Shown here in pieces: positions 18,152 to 25,991 of a DNA stretch of 64,000 bases. The first letter of the stretch is position 1, and each line of letters begins with the position of its first letter. Origin of the DNA: an uncultured Lachnospiraceae bacterium (GTDB taxonomy: Bacteria; Bacillota; Clostridia; Lachnospirales; Lachnospiraceae); NCBI GenBank assembly GCA_910588815.1, contig CAJUQY010000007.1, positions 39,397-103,396 on the forward strand. Reading direction: 5' to 3'. Position numbers and translations under genes: made by a program. Under the pieces are notes generated by a model. It worked only from the letters and a program-made list of their open reading frames with translations. It did no database searches and was not told the origin of the DNA.

Positions 18152-18180
18152 TAGACAAAAGGGGAGAAGGTACATAAGAT
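18152..18180 (+). promoter_or_regulatory. Sigma-A-like promoter in the 18.1-18.5 kb gap
   Basis: TAGACA at 18152-18157 and TAAGAT at 18175-18180 with a 17-base spacer. It would start transcription near 18187, into a short open frame and the structured element that follows. Both boxes match the consensus at five or four of six positions. Confidence 0.55.
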
Positions 18181-18185
18181 AAAGT

Positions 18186-18263
18186 ATGGAAGGGAAAGCT
18201 GTTTTTGATCAGGAAACCGAGCCGGTAAAAAAGCGGGTCAAGATCAGAAAGCCGGATAAATAA
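18186..18263 (+). CDS. Possible 25-codon basic peptide
   Basis: An ATG-initiated frame of 25 codons ending in TAA at 18261-18263. The peptide starts MEGKAVFDQETEP and ends in a Lys/Arg cluster (KKRVKIRKPDK). It starts at about the predicted transcription start, so it would be leaderless, and no ribosome-binding site is visible. It is placed between a promoter and a strong closing stem. It may be a leader peptide or chance. Confidence 0.25.
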   Translation: MEGKAVFDQETEPVKKRVKIRKPDK

Positions 18264-18266
18264 TAG

Positions 18267-18353
18267 GCATCAGACGATATATGATCACAGGCTTTTCCGG
18301 AAAACTTTTAAAATACCGAGAGCGGAAAGTCCGCTCTGCGTCTGATGCTTTTA
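18267..18353 (+). ncRNA. Candidate structured RNA element with terminator-like end
   Basis: A perfect 10-bp closing stem, GCATCAGACG at 18267-18276 and CGTCTGATGC at 18339-18348, encloses two inner hairpins: the self-complementary TTTTCCGGAAAA near 18293-18304 and AGAGCGGA/TCCGCTCT at 18319-18326 and 18330-18337. TTTTAT follows the closing stem. This is a three-way-junction shape ending like a terminator. A further hairpin, GCGTGCGG/CCGCACGC, lies at 18407-18425. No known riboswitch or RNA family was recognised. The 379-base gap contains no other gene-like feature. Confidence 0.45.
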
Positions 18354-18493
18354 TATAAATCAAGAGCCTGCCGACAGAGGCCTTTTGGCATGCGGCGGCG
18401 TGGACGGCGTGCGGTTTCCGCACGCTTACATAGCGTTTTGACGTATTTTCCGGCTTTCCGGGAGAAGACGGATCACCCAAAGGAGCAGGGGAA

Positions 18494-18760
18494 ATGAAAG
18501 AGGCGAAAGAGGAAAATTATACTTACATTTTGAAGTGCAGCGACGGAACCCTTTATACGGGCTGGACAAACTGTCTGGAAAAGCGGGTGGCGGCCCATCA
18601 GTCTGGCAGGGGTGCCAAATATACGAGATGCCGCAGGCCGGTGGAGCTTGTATATTGGGAAAGCTTCCCTACCAGGTCACAGGCCATGAGCAGGGAAGCA
18701 GCCATCAAGCGTATGTCCAGAGAGGACAAGCTGGAACTAATCGGAGGCGGAGCTTTATAA
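18494..18760 (+). CDS. GIY-YIG nuclease superfamily protein (UPF0213)
   Basis: An 88-residue single-domain protein. The motif pair is visible as YTYILKCSDGTLYTGWT (GIY-YIG variant), with a conserved Arg in CLEKRVAAH and the Glu in REAAIKRMSREDKLELI. The length is typical of the UPF0213/YhbQ group, whose role is thought to be DNA repair but is not established. An AGGAG site precedes the ATG. It overlaps the convergent hemolysin III gene by 6 bases. Confidence 0.9.
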   Translation: MKEAKEENYTYILKCSDGTLYTGWTNCLEKRVAAHQSGRGAKYTRCRRPVELVYWESFPTRSQAMSREAAIKRMSREDKLELIGGGAL

Positions 18761-19420
18761 TGGCATAAAAGCCACAAAGCGGTACATCAGGATAAAGTGG
18801 CAGATGCTTCCGCCCATGACAAACAGGTGAAAGATTTCGTGGGAGCCAAAATATTTGTGCCTGGAATTAAAAATCGGAAGTTTAAGGGCATAGATAATAC
18901 CGCCGATGGTGTAAATAATGCCGCCGGCCAGAAGCCAGCCAAAGGCGGACGGCGATAGATTATTTAGGATCTGGGTGAAGGAAAGCACGCAGATCCAGCC
19001 CATGCCGATGTAGAGCACGGAGGAAAACCATTTGGGACAGTTGATCCAGAAGAATTTGATGAGAATCCCAACGAGCGCAATGGCCCAGACAAGGCCAAGG
19101 AGCAGAAAGCCTTCCCGCCCTCCGATGACGATGACGCAGACGGGGGTATAGGTTCCTGCAATTAAAATAAAGATCATCATATGGTCGATTTTCTTCAGGA
19201 TTTTATTGATCCCCGGTGAAATATCCAGCGTATGGTAAATGGTGCTGGCTCCATATAGAAAGATCATACTGAGGATAAATACCGTCAGGCAGATGACGTG
19301 AATGCTGTCCGGCGCTTTGGCGGCACGGATCAGAAGCGGGGTGGCGGCAAATATGGCCATGAGCCAGCCGATTAGATGGGTAATGGCGCTGCCGGGATCT
19401 TTTGGTTTTAAATTCTTCAT
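18755..19420 (-). CDS. Hemolysin III / PAQR family membrane protein
   Basis: A 221-residue protein with seven predicted membrane helices. The PAQR signatures are present: an early EITH-like ITHLIGW, STIYHTL in the second helix, KKIDHMMIFILIAGTYTP, and the C-terminal SHEIFHLFVMGGSICHF with two His likely to hold a metal. Family members are related to YqfA and adiponectin receptors; bacterial function is unclear despite the name. It is preceded by a near-consensus promoter and an AGGAGG site. Confidence 0.92.
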   Translation of the reverse strand: MKNLKPKDPGSAITHLIGWLMAIFAATPLLIRAAKAPDSIHVICLTVFILSMIFLYGASTIYHTLDISPGINKILKKIDHMMIFILIAGTYTPVCVIVIGGREGFLLLGLVWAIALVGILIKFFWINCPKWFSSVLYIGMGWICVLSFTQILNNLSPSAFGWLLAGGIIYTIGGIIYALKLPIFNSRHKYFGSHEIFHLFVMGGSICHFILMYRFVAFMPL

Positions 19421-19475
19421 ATTGACACCTCCTGAAATGAGAAGTAGTTTTTAAAACTAGATTAAGTATATGTAA

Positions 19476-19504
19476 ATATTACAACATATATTCGTGAATG
19501 TCAA
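19476..19504 (-). promoter_or_regulatory. Sigma-A promoter of the hemolysin III gene
   Basis: On the minus strand TTGACA (19499-19504) and TAATAT (19476-19481) are separated by 17 bases. The -35 box is perfect. The leader is about 50 bases long. Confidence 0.85.
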
Positions 19505-19543
19505 GAGATGTTGAAGAATTTGATGAAAACTCAGAGGACGGAA

Positions 19544-19579
19544 AAAGCGCAGTGCCGGAAATTTCCGGCACTGCGCTTT
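19544..19579 (-). terminator. Terminator of the rbsK-SIS-rbsD operon
   Basis: An 18+18-base perfect inverted repeat centred at 19561/19562, with arms containing AGCGCAGTGCCGGAAA. Read on the minus strand it is followed by TTTTTCC. It lies 41 bases after the rbsD-like stop. Confidence 0.85.
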
Positions 19580-19620
19580 GCAATTACAGCAGACAATATG
19601 AATTTTTTTCTTTAGAACGA

Positions 19621-20025
19621 TTACGCACACCCGATGGTCAGCAGGATGTTGGCGAATACCCGCTTTTCTCCGGTGGAGATGGCGAGGACAACGTCGGGCC
19701 GGCAGCAGATGTCGTAGTACTCAAAACGTCCGACGCCAGAAAGCTCCAGCCCCAGCTCTTCCTTGAACTCCGCAAAGATTTCGGGAGTGGTGCCGTCGCC
19801 GGGAGTCATGACTTCGGCCTTTTCGACTTCCACCACGGAGTGGATGGCCTTCAGCACATCCGTAACGGTGGGAAGTCCGGGGGTCAGCCCCAGGTAGACT
19901 TTCTCTGCATTGCCGCTTTTTTCTGCCAGAGGGTAATTGCCGTCGGCGATCAAAACCTTGCTGCCGTGTCCGCACAGGGACAGAGCCTTCATGATACCGG
20001 GATGGATACATTTGGTTGTAAGCAT
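19621..20025 (-). CDS. RbsD/FucU family sugar mutarotase/pyranase
   Basis: A 134-residue protein. The start is set by AAGGAGGA just upstream on the minus strand. The family fold is visible in HPGIMKALSLCGHGSKVLIADGNYP with the catalytic His, and in the C-terminal block. It catalyses anomer interconversion of free ribose or fucose before phosphorylation. The AD(G/A)N(Y/F)P variant makes FucU as likely as RbsD; its neighbour rbsK favours a ribose-type role. It is last in a three-gene operon. Confidence 0.82.
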   Translation of the reverse strand: MLTTKCIHPGIMKALSLCGHGSKVLIADGNYPLAEKSGNAEKVYLGLTPGLPTVTDVLKAIHSVVEVEKAEVMTPGDGTTPEIFAEFKEELGLELSGVGRFEYYDICCRPDVVLAISTGEKRVFANILLTIGCA

Positions 20026-20045
20026 AAAAATCCTCCTTGCACTCG

Positions 20046-20657
20046 TTATTTTTCGTCTTCGCGGAGCTTTCCGAGGGCTCCGCCGGGATGCCACTTTACA
20101 TATTGCTGCGGGGAAACGTCTTTATGGGCCTGCAGAGCTACGCTTAAGGCCTGCAGCACCAGAGTTTCGGCCAGAATGGACATGCGGGGAGCACGTCCCA
20201 TGGGGCCGCCCTCTTTTTTTACTCCGGCAAAAATGTGGACGGCGCTTTCCTTTGCCAGCCAGGAATCAGAATTTCCGCTGACGCCGATGATGGAGCAGCC
20301 GTTGTTTTTGACTGCCAGGACGGTGGAACGCATCTCCGCCGTCTCACCGCTGTTGGAGATAAAGATCACCACGTCGCCGGGGACGAGCTGGCCGCAGGAG
20401 CCGTGGACGGCCTCGGTGCCGTGGAGAAAATAAGTGGGATTTCCGGTGGAGGACATGAGCGACGCGATATAACCGGAAATGTGGCCGGGCTTGCCGATAC
20501 CGGATACATGGACCCGGCCGCCCTTTTTCTGGGCTTCCACAATCAAGTCTGCGGCATCTTCAATCTCAGAATAATCCATTCCGTCAATGAAATCAACAAG
20601 ATCCGTCTTTACAGTATCCAGGAAAAACCCATAAGCTTCCTTGCATTTTGCTTCCAT
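20046..20657 (-). CDS. SIS-domain sugar-phosphate isomerase (KpsF/GutQ-like)
   Basis: A 203-residue single SIS domain. ATG at 20657 is preferred over TTG at 20663 because AAGGAG then has a 7-base spacing. The SIS phosphosugar motifs are VHVSGIGKPGHISGYIASLM, the FLHGTEAVHG segment and ISNSGETAEM. KpsF/GutQ enzymes convert ribulose 5-phosphate and arabinose 5-phosphate; here the CBS domains are missing, as in many Firmicute versions. Its place between rbsK and rbsD points to pentose-phosphate isomerisation. Confidence 0.8.
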   Translation of the reverse strand: MEAKCKEAYGFFLDTVKTDLVDFIDGMDYSEIEDAADLIVEAQKKGGRVHVSGIGKPGHISGYIASLMSSTGNPTYFLHGTEAVHGSCGQLVPGDVVIFISNSGETAEMRSTVLAVKNNGCSIIGVSGNSDSWLAKESAVHIFAGVKKEGGPMGRAPRMSILAETLVLQALSVALQAHKDVSPQQYVKWHPGGALGKLREDEK

Positions 20658-20697
20658 AGACAAACTCCTTCACAAATGATGTGTAAAACAGATGATA

Positions 20698-21690
20698 TTA
20701 TCGGAGGACAGAGGTATCCGGGGCGCCTCCGGTTTTTTCCCTGAGGAATGCCTCTACTTTTTCGAGGGTCGGCAGAGAAGGCATGGCGCCGAGGGCCGAT
20801 ACGGTGAGGCCGGCGGTATGGTTGGCGAAACGGAGTGTCTCCTCATAGCCCCAGCCGCAGCAAAGCCCCACGGACAAGGCGCCTACGAAGGAATCTCCCG
20901 CGGCCGTCGGATCTACGGCCATAATGCCGTCCACACAGGGACTGTAGAAAAAGCCGTCCTTCTCCGTATCCAGGACCGCGCCGGATTCGCCCAGAGTAAT
21001 CAGCACATTTTTCACGCCCTTCGCCTTCAGGGCGGCGGTGGCGGCTTTCGCCTCCTCCATATTGACCTCCTTGCCCTCATGGCTGATCTTTACTCCGATC
21101 ATGTCAAAGGCTTCGTGCTCGTTGGGGGAAATGTAGGTCAGGTGGGAGAGCAGCTCGTCCGACAGCGGCGCACTGGGCGCGGAATTTAACATGACAGGCA
21201 CGCCCTTCTCATGGGCATAGGCGGCCACCAGCTCATTGATCTCCATGGGAATCTCCAGCTGGAGGACCACCAGATCATATTCGGCTACCTTCTCTTTCAG
21301 GAACGCGATGTCGTCGGGTGTAATGCTCATATTAGAGCCGGATAAGACGATGATCCGGTTTACGGTCTGCTTGCCGGGCGCCTCTTCCAGAATAATAACG
21401 CTGCAGCCGGAGGGGAGCTCATCGTCGTAGAGCACATAATCCGTGTTGATCCCTGCTTCCCTGCAGGTCCTTATCATGTCCTCGCCGTTGCCGTCATGGC
21501 CAAGCTTTCCGACCATGGTGACTTCCGCGCCGAGGCGGGCCATCTGTACTGCCTGGTTTGCTCCCTTTCCTCCGGGAGCCTTGGAGAAGGTCCCCCCCAG
21601 GACCGTCTGCCCCTCTCTGGGGAAGACCTCCGTTGTCGCGATCTGGTCCATGACGAAGCTGCCCACCACAAGAATTTTTGGTTTTGCCAT
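20698..21690 (-). CDS. rbsK: Ribokinase (PfkB family)
   Basis: A 330-residue sugar kinase. N-terminal FVMDQIATTEVFPREGQTV and GGKGANQAVQMARLG match the ribokinase substrate site, and DPTAAGDSFVGAL holds the catalytic Asp and anion hole near the C-terminus. AAGGAG precedes the ATG. It is the first gene of the rbsK-SIS-rbsD operon, which lacks an adjacent transporter, and it is divergent from a LacI regulator. A related substrate such as a deoxy-sugar or nucleoside-derived pentose is possible. Confidence 0.85.
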   Translation of the reverse strand: MAKPKILVVGSFVMDQIATTEVFPREGQTVLGGTFSKAPGGKGANQAVQMARLGAEVTMVGKLGHDGNGEDMIRTCREAGINTDYVLYDDELPSGCSVIILEEAPGKQTVNRIIVLSGSNMSITPDDIAFLKEKVAEYDLVVLQLEIPMEINELVAAYAHEKGVPVMLNSAPSAPLSDELLSHLTYISPNEHEAFDMIGVKISHEGKEVNMEEAKAATAALKAKGVKNVLITLGESGAVLDTEKDGFFYSPCVDGIMAVDPTAAGDSFVGALSVGLCCGWGYEETLRFANHTAGLTVSALGAMPSLPTLEKVEAFLREKTGGAPDTSVLR

Positions 21691-21710
21691 TGTAAAAATC
21701 TCCTTCCCAT

Positions 21711-21744
21711 AGTATAATCATTAAAATAAAAACGTTTTTATTTT
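21711..21744 (-). promoter_or_regulatory. LacI-type operator and rbsK promoter
   Basis: A perfect 22-bp palindrome at 21723-21744 with a central CG (ATAAAAACGTTTTTAT core), the centre expected of LacI-family operators. On the minus strand TATACT (21711-21716) is a good -10 box for rbsK with only a weak -35, which the palindrome overlaps. Binding by the divergently encoded LacI protein would therefore block rbsK transcription and possibly its own. Confidence 0.75.
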
Positions 21745-21794
21745 TCTGCATATTAGTATACCACATATGATACTATGCTGGCAAGGAGAGATTT

Positions 21795-22817
21795 ATGGAG
21801 CGGGAGAAAATTCGTAAAGACGTGACAATCAAAGATGTGGCAAGGCGGGCCGGCGTAGCGATTTCTACCGTGTCCAGGGTATTAAACGGTCTGGACAAGG
21901 TCAGCGAGAAAACAGAAAAAAAAGTGCGGGAGGCCGTAGCGGAGCTGGGATACGTGCAGAACGCCCTGGCGGTCTCCATGGTGACCGGACAGACAAAGAC
22001 TATTTTGATGGTGGTGCCGGATTTTACCAATGATTTCAACGGTTCGGTGATCCAGGGGGCGGAGGAATATCTGAAGGCCAGGGGCTATACCATGCTGATT
22101 TCATCCACCAGGGATTTTGGGGAAGCTGATTTTGAAAATCTGTACCGGAGGTTTTCCGGTCTGGCCGACGGAATCTTAGTCGTGCAGGGGAGTCCCGACC
22201 GGATGGATTACGCCAGGTGGGAAAAGCCGCTGGTGCTGGTCGATGCCTACAGGCCCCAGGAGGATTATTACACTGTCGAGATTGACAATGAGAGGGGAAC
22301 CTTTCTTCTGACGGAAGAATTGATCAGAAACGGCCACAGGCGGATCGGGCTCATCGGCGGCCTTTCGGGGGCATCCGCCAGCGGAAGACGGGTGGCCGGG
22401 TATCACTTGGCCATGGAGCAGTACGGCATCCCGGTGGACCGGCGGCTTATGGCACCCGGAAGCCATTTTGAGGAGACGGGAAGCAGGGGTATGGCGGCGT
22501 TTCTTTCTCTGCCGGAATATATCCGTCCGACCGCGGTGGTGGCCGTTAATAATTTGACCTGCATCGGCTGCATGAAGGCGCTCTCTGAGCGGGGGATGCG
22601 TGCCGGCAGGGAGATTTCCCTGGCGGCTTTTGACGACCATCTGCTGGCCCGCTACTCTGTGCCGGGCGTGACGGTCCTTGAGCGGCCCACCATCGAGATG
22701 GGGAGGGAGGGGGCGAGGCGGCTTCTTGCTCTTCTTTCCGGAGAGCGGCCGGAGAAAAAGCGGCTGGTTATGGAGAGCAGGCTCATTCGGAGAGGGTCGG
22801 TTGCAAATTTGCTTTAA
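21795..22817 (+). CDS. LacI family transcriptional regulator
   Basis: A 340-residue repressor-type protein. An N-terminal helix-turn-helix TIKDVARRAGVAISTVSRVLNG at about residues 10-31 includes the hinge helix region, followed by a periplasmic-binding-protein-like effector domain with GLIGG and AVVAVNNLTC segments. AAGGAGAG precedes the ATG. It is divergent from rbsK with a CG-centred palindrome in between, so it probably controls the pentose operon. The effector sugar is not known. Confidence 0.9.
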   Translation: MEREKIRKDVTIKDVARRAGVAISTVSRVLNGLDKVSEKTEKKVREAVAELGYVQNALAVSMVTGQTKTILMVVPDFTNDFNGSVIQGAEEYLKARGYTMLISSTRDFGEADFENLYRRFSGLADGILVVQGSPDRMDYARWEKPLVLVDAYRPQEDYYTVEIDNERGTFLLTEELIRNGHRRIGLIGGLSGASASGRRVAGYHLAMEQYGIPVDRRLMAPGSHFEETGSRGMAAFLSLPEYIRPTAVVAVNNLTCIGCMKALSERGMRAGREISLAAFDDHLLARYSVPGVTVLERPTIEMGREGARRLLALLSGERPEKKRLVMESRLIRRGSVANLL

Positions 22818-22842
22818 ATCCATAAACTCCGGGAGATTTTCC

Positions 22843-22871
22843 TTGCCCCGGCTCCCCGTTTATTATATAAT
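22843..22871 (+). promoter_or_regulatory. Sigma-A promoter of pfkA
   Basis: TTGCCC (22843-22848), a 17-base spacer and TATAAT (22866-22871), ending about 63 bases before the pfkA start. Confidence 0.8.
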
Positions 22872-22934
22872 AGAAGTAATTCACAGGCGAAAAAGCCCGG
22901 AGAAAAATATGCGGCAGAGGGAGGCGTTTCAATT

Positions 22935-24056
22935 ATGTTGAGAATAGGGATGTTGACAAGCGGCGGGGACTGCCAGAGCTTGAATGCGGTTATGCGGGGC
23001 GTGGCGAAGGCGCTGTACCAGATGTACGATGATGTGGAGATTATCGGTTTCAAGGATGGTTACAAGGGTCTGATCTATATGAATTACCAGATCATGCAGC
23101 CCTGGGATTTTTCAGGGATCCTGACACAGGGCGGTACGATCCTCGGCACCTCCAGACAGCCCTTCAAGCTGATGCGGGTCCATGATGAGAACGATTTGGA
23201 CAAGGTTGAGGCAATGAAGCATACCTACAGGCAGCTGCGCCTGGAATGCCTGGTTATACTTGGCGGAAACGGCAGCCAGAAGACGGCGAATCTGCTCAGG
23301 GAGGAGGGCCTTAACGTCATCGGCCTGCCTAAGACCATTGACAATGACCTTTGGGGCACCGATATGACATTCGGCTTTCAGAGCGCGGTTGATATTGCCA
23401 CCAACGCCATTGACTGCATCCATACCACGGCTGCATCCCACAGCCGGGTGTTCATGATTGAGATTATGGGCCACGGGGCCGGCTGGCTGACGTTGAATGC
23501 CGGTATGGCCGGAGGCGCCGACATTATTCTGATCCCGGAGATTCCCTATGATATCAATTCCGTCATCGGAGCATTGAAAAAGAGGGAGAAAGAAGGGAAA
23601 TTTTTCTCCATCATCGCGGTGGCGGAGGGCGCGATCTCCAAAGAGGATGCGAAACTCACCAAAAAAGAGCTGAAAAAAAAGAGGGAAAAGGCGAAAAAGG
23701 ACGGAAAGCCGGTTTACCCTTCTGTTGCCTATGAGATCGGCGCACAGATCGAAGAGGCGTGCGGGATTGAAGTCCGCGTGACGGTTCCCGGGCACATGCA
23801 GAGAGGCGGCGTCCCCTGTGCGTACGACAGAGTGCTCTCTTCCCGCTTGGGCGCGGCGGCGGCCAAGATGATCAGCAAGAAGCAGTACGGCTATATGGTG
23901 GCGGTCAAGAGCCGTGAGATTTCCAAGACTCCTCTGGAAGAGGTGGCGGGAAAGTTAAAGACGGTTCCCCCCGAATCGACCATTATCGGAGAGGCAAGGC
24001 TTCTGGGGATCAGCTTCGGCGACGAGCCTTACGAGGAGAATGGCAAGAAGAAATAA
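22935..24056 (+). CDS. pfkA: 6-phosphofructokinase, with mixed phosphoryl-donor residues
   Basis: A 373-residue enzyme for phosphorylation of fructose 6-phosphate. TSGGDCQSLNAVMR and PKTIDNDLWGTDMTFGF identify the family. Residues at the phosphoryl-donor site are unusual: the loop reads GGNGS at 110-114, where the ATP enzyme of E. coli has GGDGS, and the catalytic motif is PKTIDND with Lys133, the residue seen in PPi-dependent and trypanosomal enzymes, not Gly. Gly113 argues for ATP, Lys133 for PPi or an alternative ATP clade. A Lys-rich insert lies at about 240-260. GAGGGAGG precedes the ATG. Confidence 0.9.
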   Translation: MLRIGMLTSGGDCQSLNAVMRGVAKALYQMYDDVEIIGFKDGYKGLIYMNYQIMQPWDFSGILTQGGTILGTSRQPFKLMRVHDENDLDKVEAMKHTYRQLRLECLVILGGNGSQKTANLLREEGLNVIGLPKTIDNDLWGTDMTFGFQSAVDIATNAIDCIHTTAASHSRVFMIEIMGHGAGWLTLNAGMAGGADIILIPEIPYDINSVIGALKKREKEGKFFSIIAVAEGAISKEDAKLTKKELKKKREKAKKDGKPVYPSVAYEIGAQIEEACGIEVRVTVPGHMQRGGVPCAYDRVLSSRLGAAAAKMISKKQYGYMVAVKSREISKTPLEEVAGKLKTVPPESTIIGEARLLGISFGDEPYEENGKKK

Positions 24057-24057
24057 T

Positions 24058-24090
24058 CGTCGTATAGGCAGCGAAGTTTCCTATAGGACA
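24058..24090. repeat. Dispersed palindrome, family 1, copy B
   Basis: CGTATAGG (24061-24068), then GCGAAGTT and CCTATAGGACA (24080-24090). It is an imperfect copy of the element at 14065, 29108 and 41510, inserted directly after the pfkA stop. Confidence 0.6.
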
Positions 24091-24099
24091 AAAAAGGCA

Positions 24100-24268
24100 G
24101 GGCGGGCCGGAGAAGGCCCGCCCGCTCTTTGCGTGCACAGGCCCGTGCAGAGGAAACATGCCGCTGAAGTGGCGCACGGGCCGCACGGCGAGTAGGGGAA
24201 AACACTTCTTCCCTACTCGATTGCAGGGGCCTCGGAGGGAAAAGGTGCCCCTGCCCGATTCGGTTTTT
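24100..24268 (+). other. Array of four GC-rich hairpins between pfkA and dnaX
   Basis: Four consecutive perfect stems: GGGCGGGCC/GGCCCGCCC (24100-24123, likely the pfkA terminator), GGCCCGTGC/GCACGGGCC (24140-24182) extended by GTGC/GCAC, CGAGTAGGG/CCCTACTCG (24189-24219), and GCAGGGGC/GCCCCTGC (24223-24254), followed by CCGATTCGGTTTTT. No gene and no match to the SRP RNA core was seen. The array may be a compound terminator or a structured RNA. Confidence 0.6.
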
Positions 24269-24288
24269 GTGTAGAGAGAGAGATAGAG

Positions 24289-25905
24289 ATGGCATACACG
24301 GCACTGTACAGAAAATGGAGGCCCGGGACGTTTGAAGACGTGAAGGGCCAGGATCATATTGTGACAACTCTGAAAAATCAGATCCGCACCGGGCGGATCG
24401 GACATGCGTATCTGTTCTGCGGGACTCGAGGCACGGGGAAGACTACCATTGCCAAAATTTTTGCGAGGGTGGTCAACTGTGAGCAGCCAAGGGACGGAAA
24501 TCCCTGCGGGGAGTGTGCTGCCTGCCGTTCCATTCTCGCCGGAAATTCGGTCAATGTGGTGGAGATCGACGCCGCTTCCAACAATGGCGTGGACAATATC
24601 CGGGAGATCCGGGACGAGGTCCAGTATTCTCCCGCGGAGGGAAAGTACCGGGTCTATATCATTGACGAGGTTCATATGCTGTCCACAGGAGCTTTCAATG
24701 CTCTCCTCAAGACCTTAGAGGAGCCGCCCTCCTATGTGATTTTTATCCTGGCGACTACAGAGGTGCATAAGATTCCCGTGACAGTGTTATCCAGGTGCCA
24801 GCGGTATGATTTCCGCCGGATCGGCGGGGATACCATTACCGGCCGTCTGGCACAGATGGCGGCGGCGGAGCAGATTGATGTGGAAGAAAAGGCCCTCCGG
24901 TACATTGCGAAAAAGGGGGACGGCTCCATGCGGGATGCCATCAGCCTCTTCGACCAATGTGTGGCCTTTCATTACGGGGAACCACTGACCTATGAGAAGG
25001 TTTTAGAGGTGCTGGGGGCCGTGGACAATGAAGTCTTCAGCGCACTTCTTCGGAGTGTGGCCGGGGGGGATACCACGGGGAGCCTGCGGCTCGTGGAGGA
25101 GATTGTGATTCAGGGGCGGGAGCTTACCCAGTTTGTACTGGATTTTATCTGGTATATGCGGAATCTCCTGCTGTTTGAAGCCTCCGGGGACGAGGAGGCC
25201 CTGGATGTGACGGCGGAGGATATCGGGCGGCTCCGGGAGGAGGCAGAGTTGGTGGACAGCGGGACTCTGATGCGGTACATCCGCGTTTTTTCGGAGCTTT
25301 CCAATCAGATGCGCTATGCGGCCGGGAAACGGGTTCTTTTGGAATTGGCAGTCATCCGCCTTACAAAGCCTCAGATGGAAGAGAATATGGATTCTGTCCT
25401 GCAGCGGCTGAAGGAGCTGGAAAAGCGTCTGGACGAGGGGAAGTTTGTCCTTCCTGAAGCGGCGCAGCCTGACGGCGGAGGCCTGGGGAGCGGCGGAGAT
25501 GCCGGAAGGAGGGAAGATTCCGGAGCTGCCTCCGGCGCTTCGGGGGAACAGGTGGTGGCCCTTTCAAAGGCCCGGTACGAGGATCTCATGCTTGTGAGAG
25601 AGCAGTGGAGCCGGATTGCAAAAGACCTGGGAGGGGCCAACGGCCCGGCCCTTTTGGGGGCGGAGACAGAGCCCTTTGGGGATAACGGGATTATGTTGAA
25701 TTTTAGGGATAACAATCTCTATATGATCGGAAGCAGGGAGACGGTGCTCGCGGAGCTTGCCGACTATGTGCGGACGAATTTCCGGAAAGAGATAGCGTTC
25801 CAGGCCCGGCTGCTCACAGGCGGGGAGAGGACAGATACCCGTTATGTCAGTGAGGAAGAGCTGAAAGAAAAAATTCATATGGACATTGTCACGGAAAATG
25901 ATTAG
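24289..25905 (+). CDS. dnaX: DNA polymerase III subunits gamma/tau
   Basis: A 538-residue clamp-loader ATPase. MAYTALYRKWRPGTFEDV is the conserved N-terminus. Walker A is GTRGTGKTT, the zinc-binding Cys cluster includes CGECAACRS, Walker B is IIDEVHML, and sensor sequences follow. The C-terminal 150 residues are the divergent tau-type tail with a low-complexity Gly/Ala/Asp region at about 395-425. No programmed-frameshift A-run was identified. The ribosome site is weak (GAGAGAG). It heads the dnaX-ybaB-recR set, the standard Firmicute order. Confidence 0.95.
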   Translation: MAYTALYRKWRPGTFEDVKGQDHIVTTLKNQIRTGRIGHAYLFCGTRGTGKTTIAKIFARVVNCEQPRDGNPCGECAACRSILAGNSVNVVEIDAASNNGVDNIREIRDEVQYSPAEGKYRVYIIDEVHMLSTGAFNALLKTLEEPPSYVIFILATTEVHKIPVTVLSRCQRYDFRRIGGDTITGRLAQMAAAEQIDVEEKALRYIAKKGDGSMRDAISLFDQCVAFHYGEPLTYEKVLEVLGAVDNEVFSALLRSVAGGDTTGSLRLVEEIVIQGRELTQFVLDFIWYMRNLLLFEASGDEEALDVTAEDIGRLREEAELVDSGTLMRYIRVFSELSNQMRYAAGKRVLLELAVIRLTKPQMEENMDSVLQRLKELEKRLDEGKFVLPEAAQPDGGGLGSGGDAGRREDSGAASGASGEQVVALSKARYEDLMLVREQWSRIAKDLGGANGPALLGAETEPFGDNGIMLNFRDNNLYMIGSRETVLAELADYVRTNFRKEIAFQARLLTGGERTDTRYVSEEELKEKIHMDIVTEND

Positions 25906-25915
25906 AATATATATG

Positions 25916-25956
25916 GTGAACGACAAAAAATTTAGAGGAGATATATTGTCGGTGAC
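25916..25956. repeat. Dispersed palindrome, family 2, copy 1
   Basis: GTGAACGACAA (25916-25926) and TTGTCGGTGAC (25946-25956), two mismatches in 11 positions. The right arm and its flank (GACTATAGAG) resemble the copy at 49869. It lies just after dnaX. Confidence 0.5.
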
Positions 25957-25991
25957 TATAGAGGACGCAAAACAGGAAGGAGAATGAAATT

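Noticed and set aside
24057..24288. Signal recognition particle RNA upstream of dnaX
   Set aside because: Expected neighbour in some Firmicutes, but the conserved apical GGAAG/GCAGC core is absent; only GC-rich hairpins are present.
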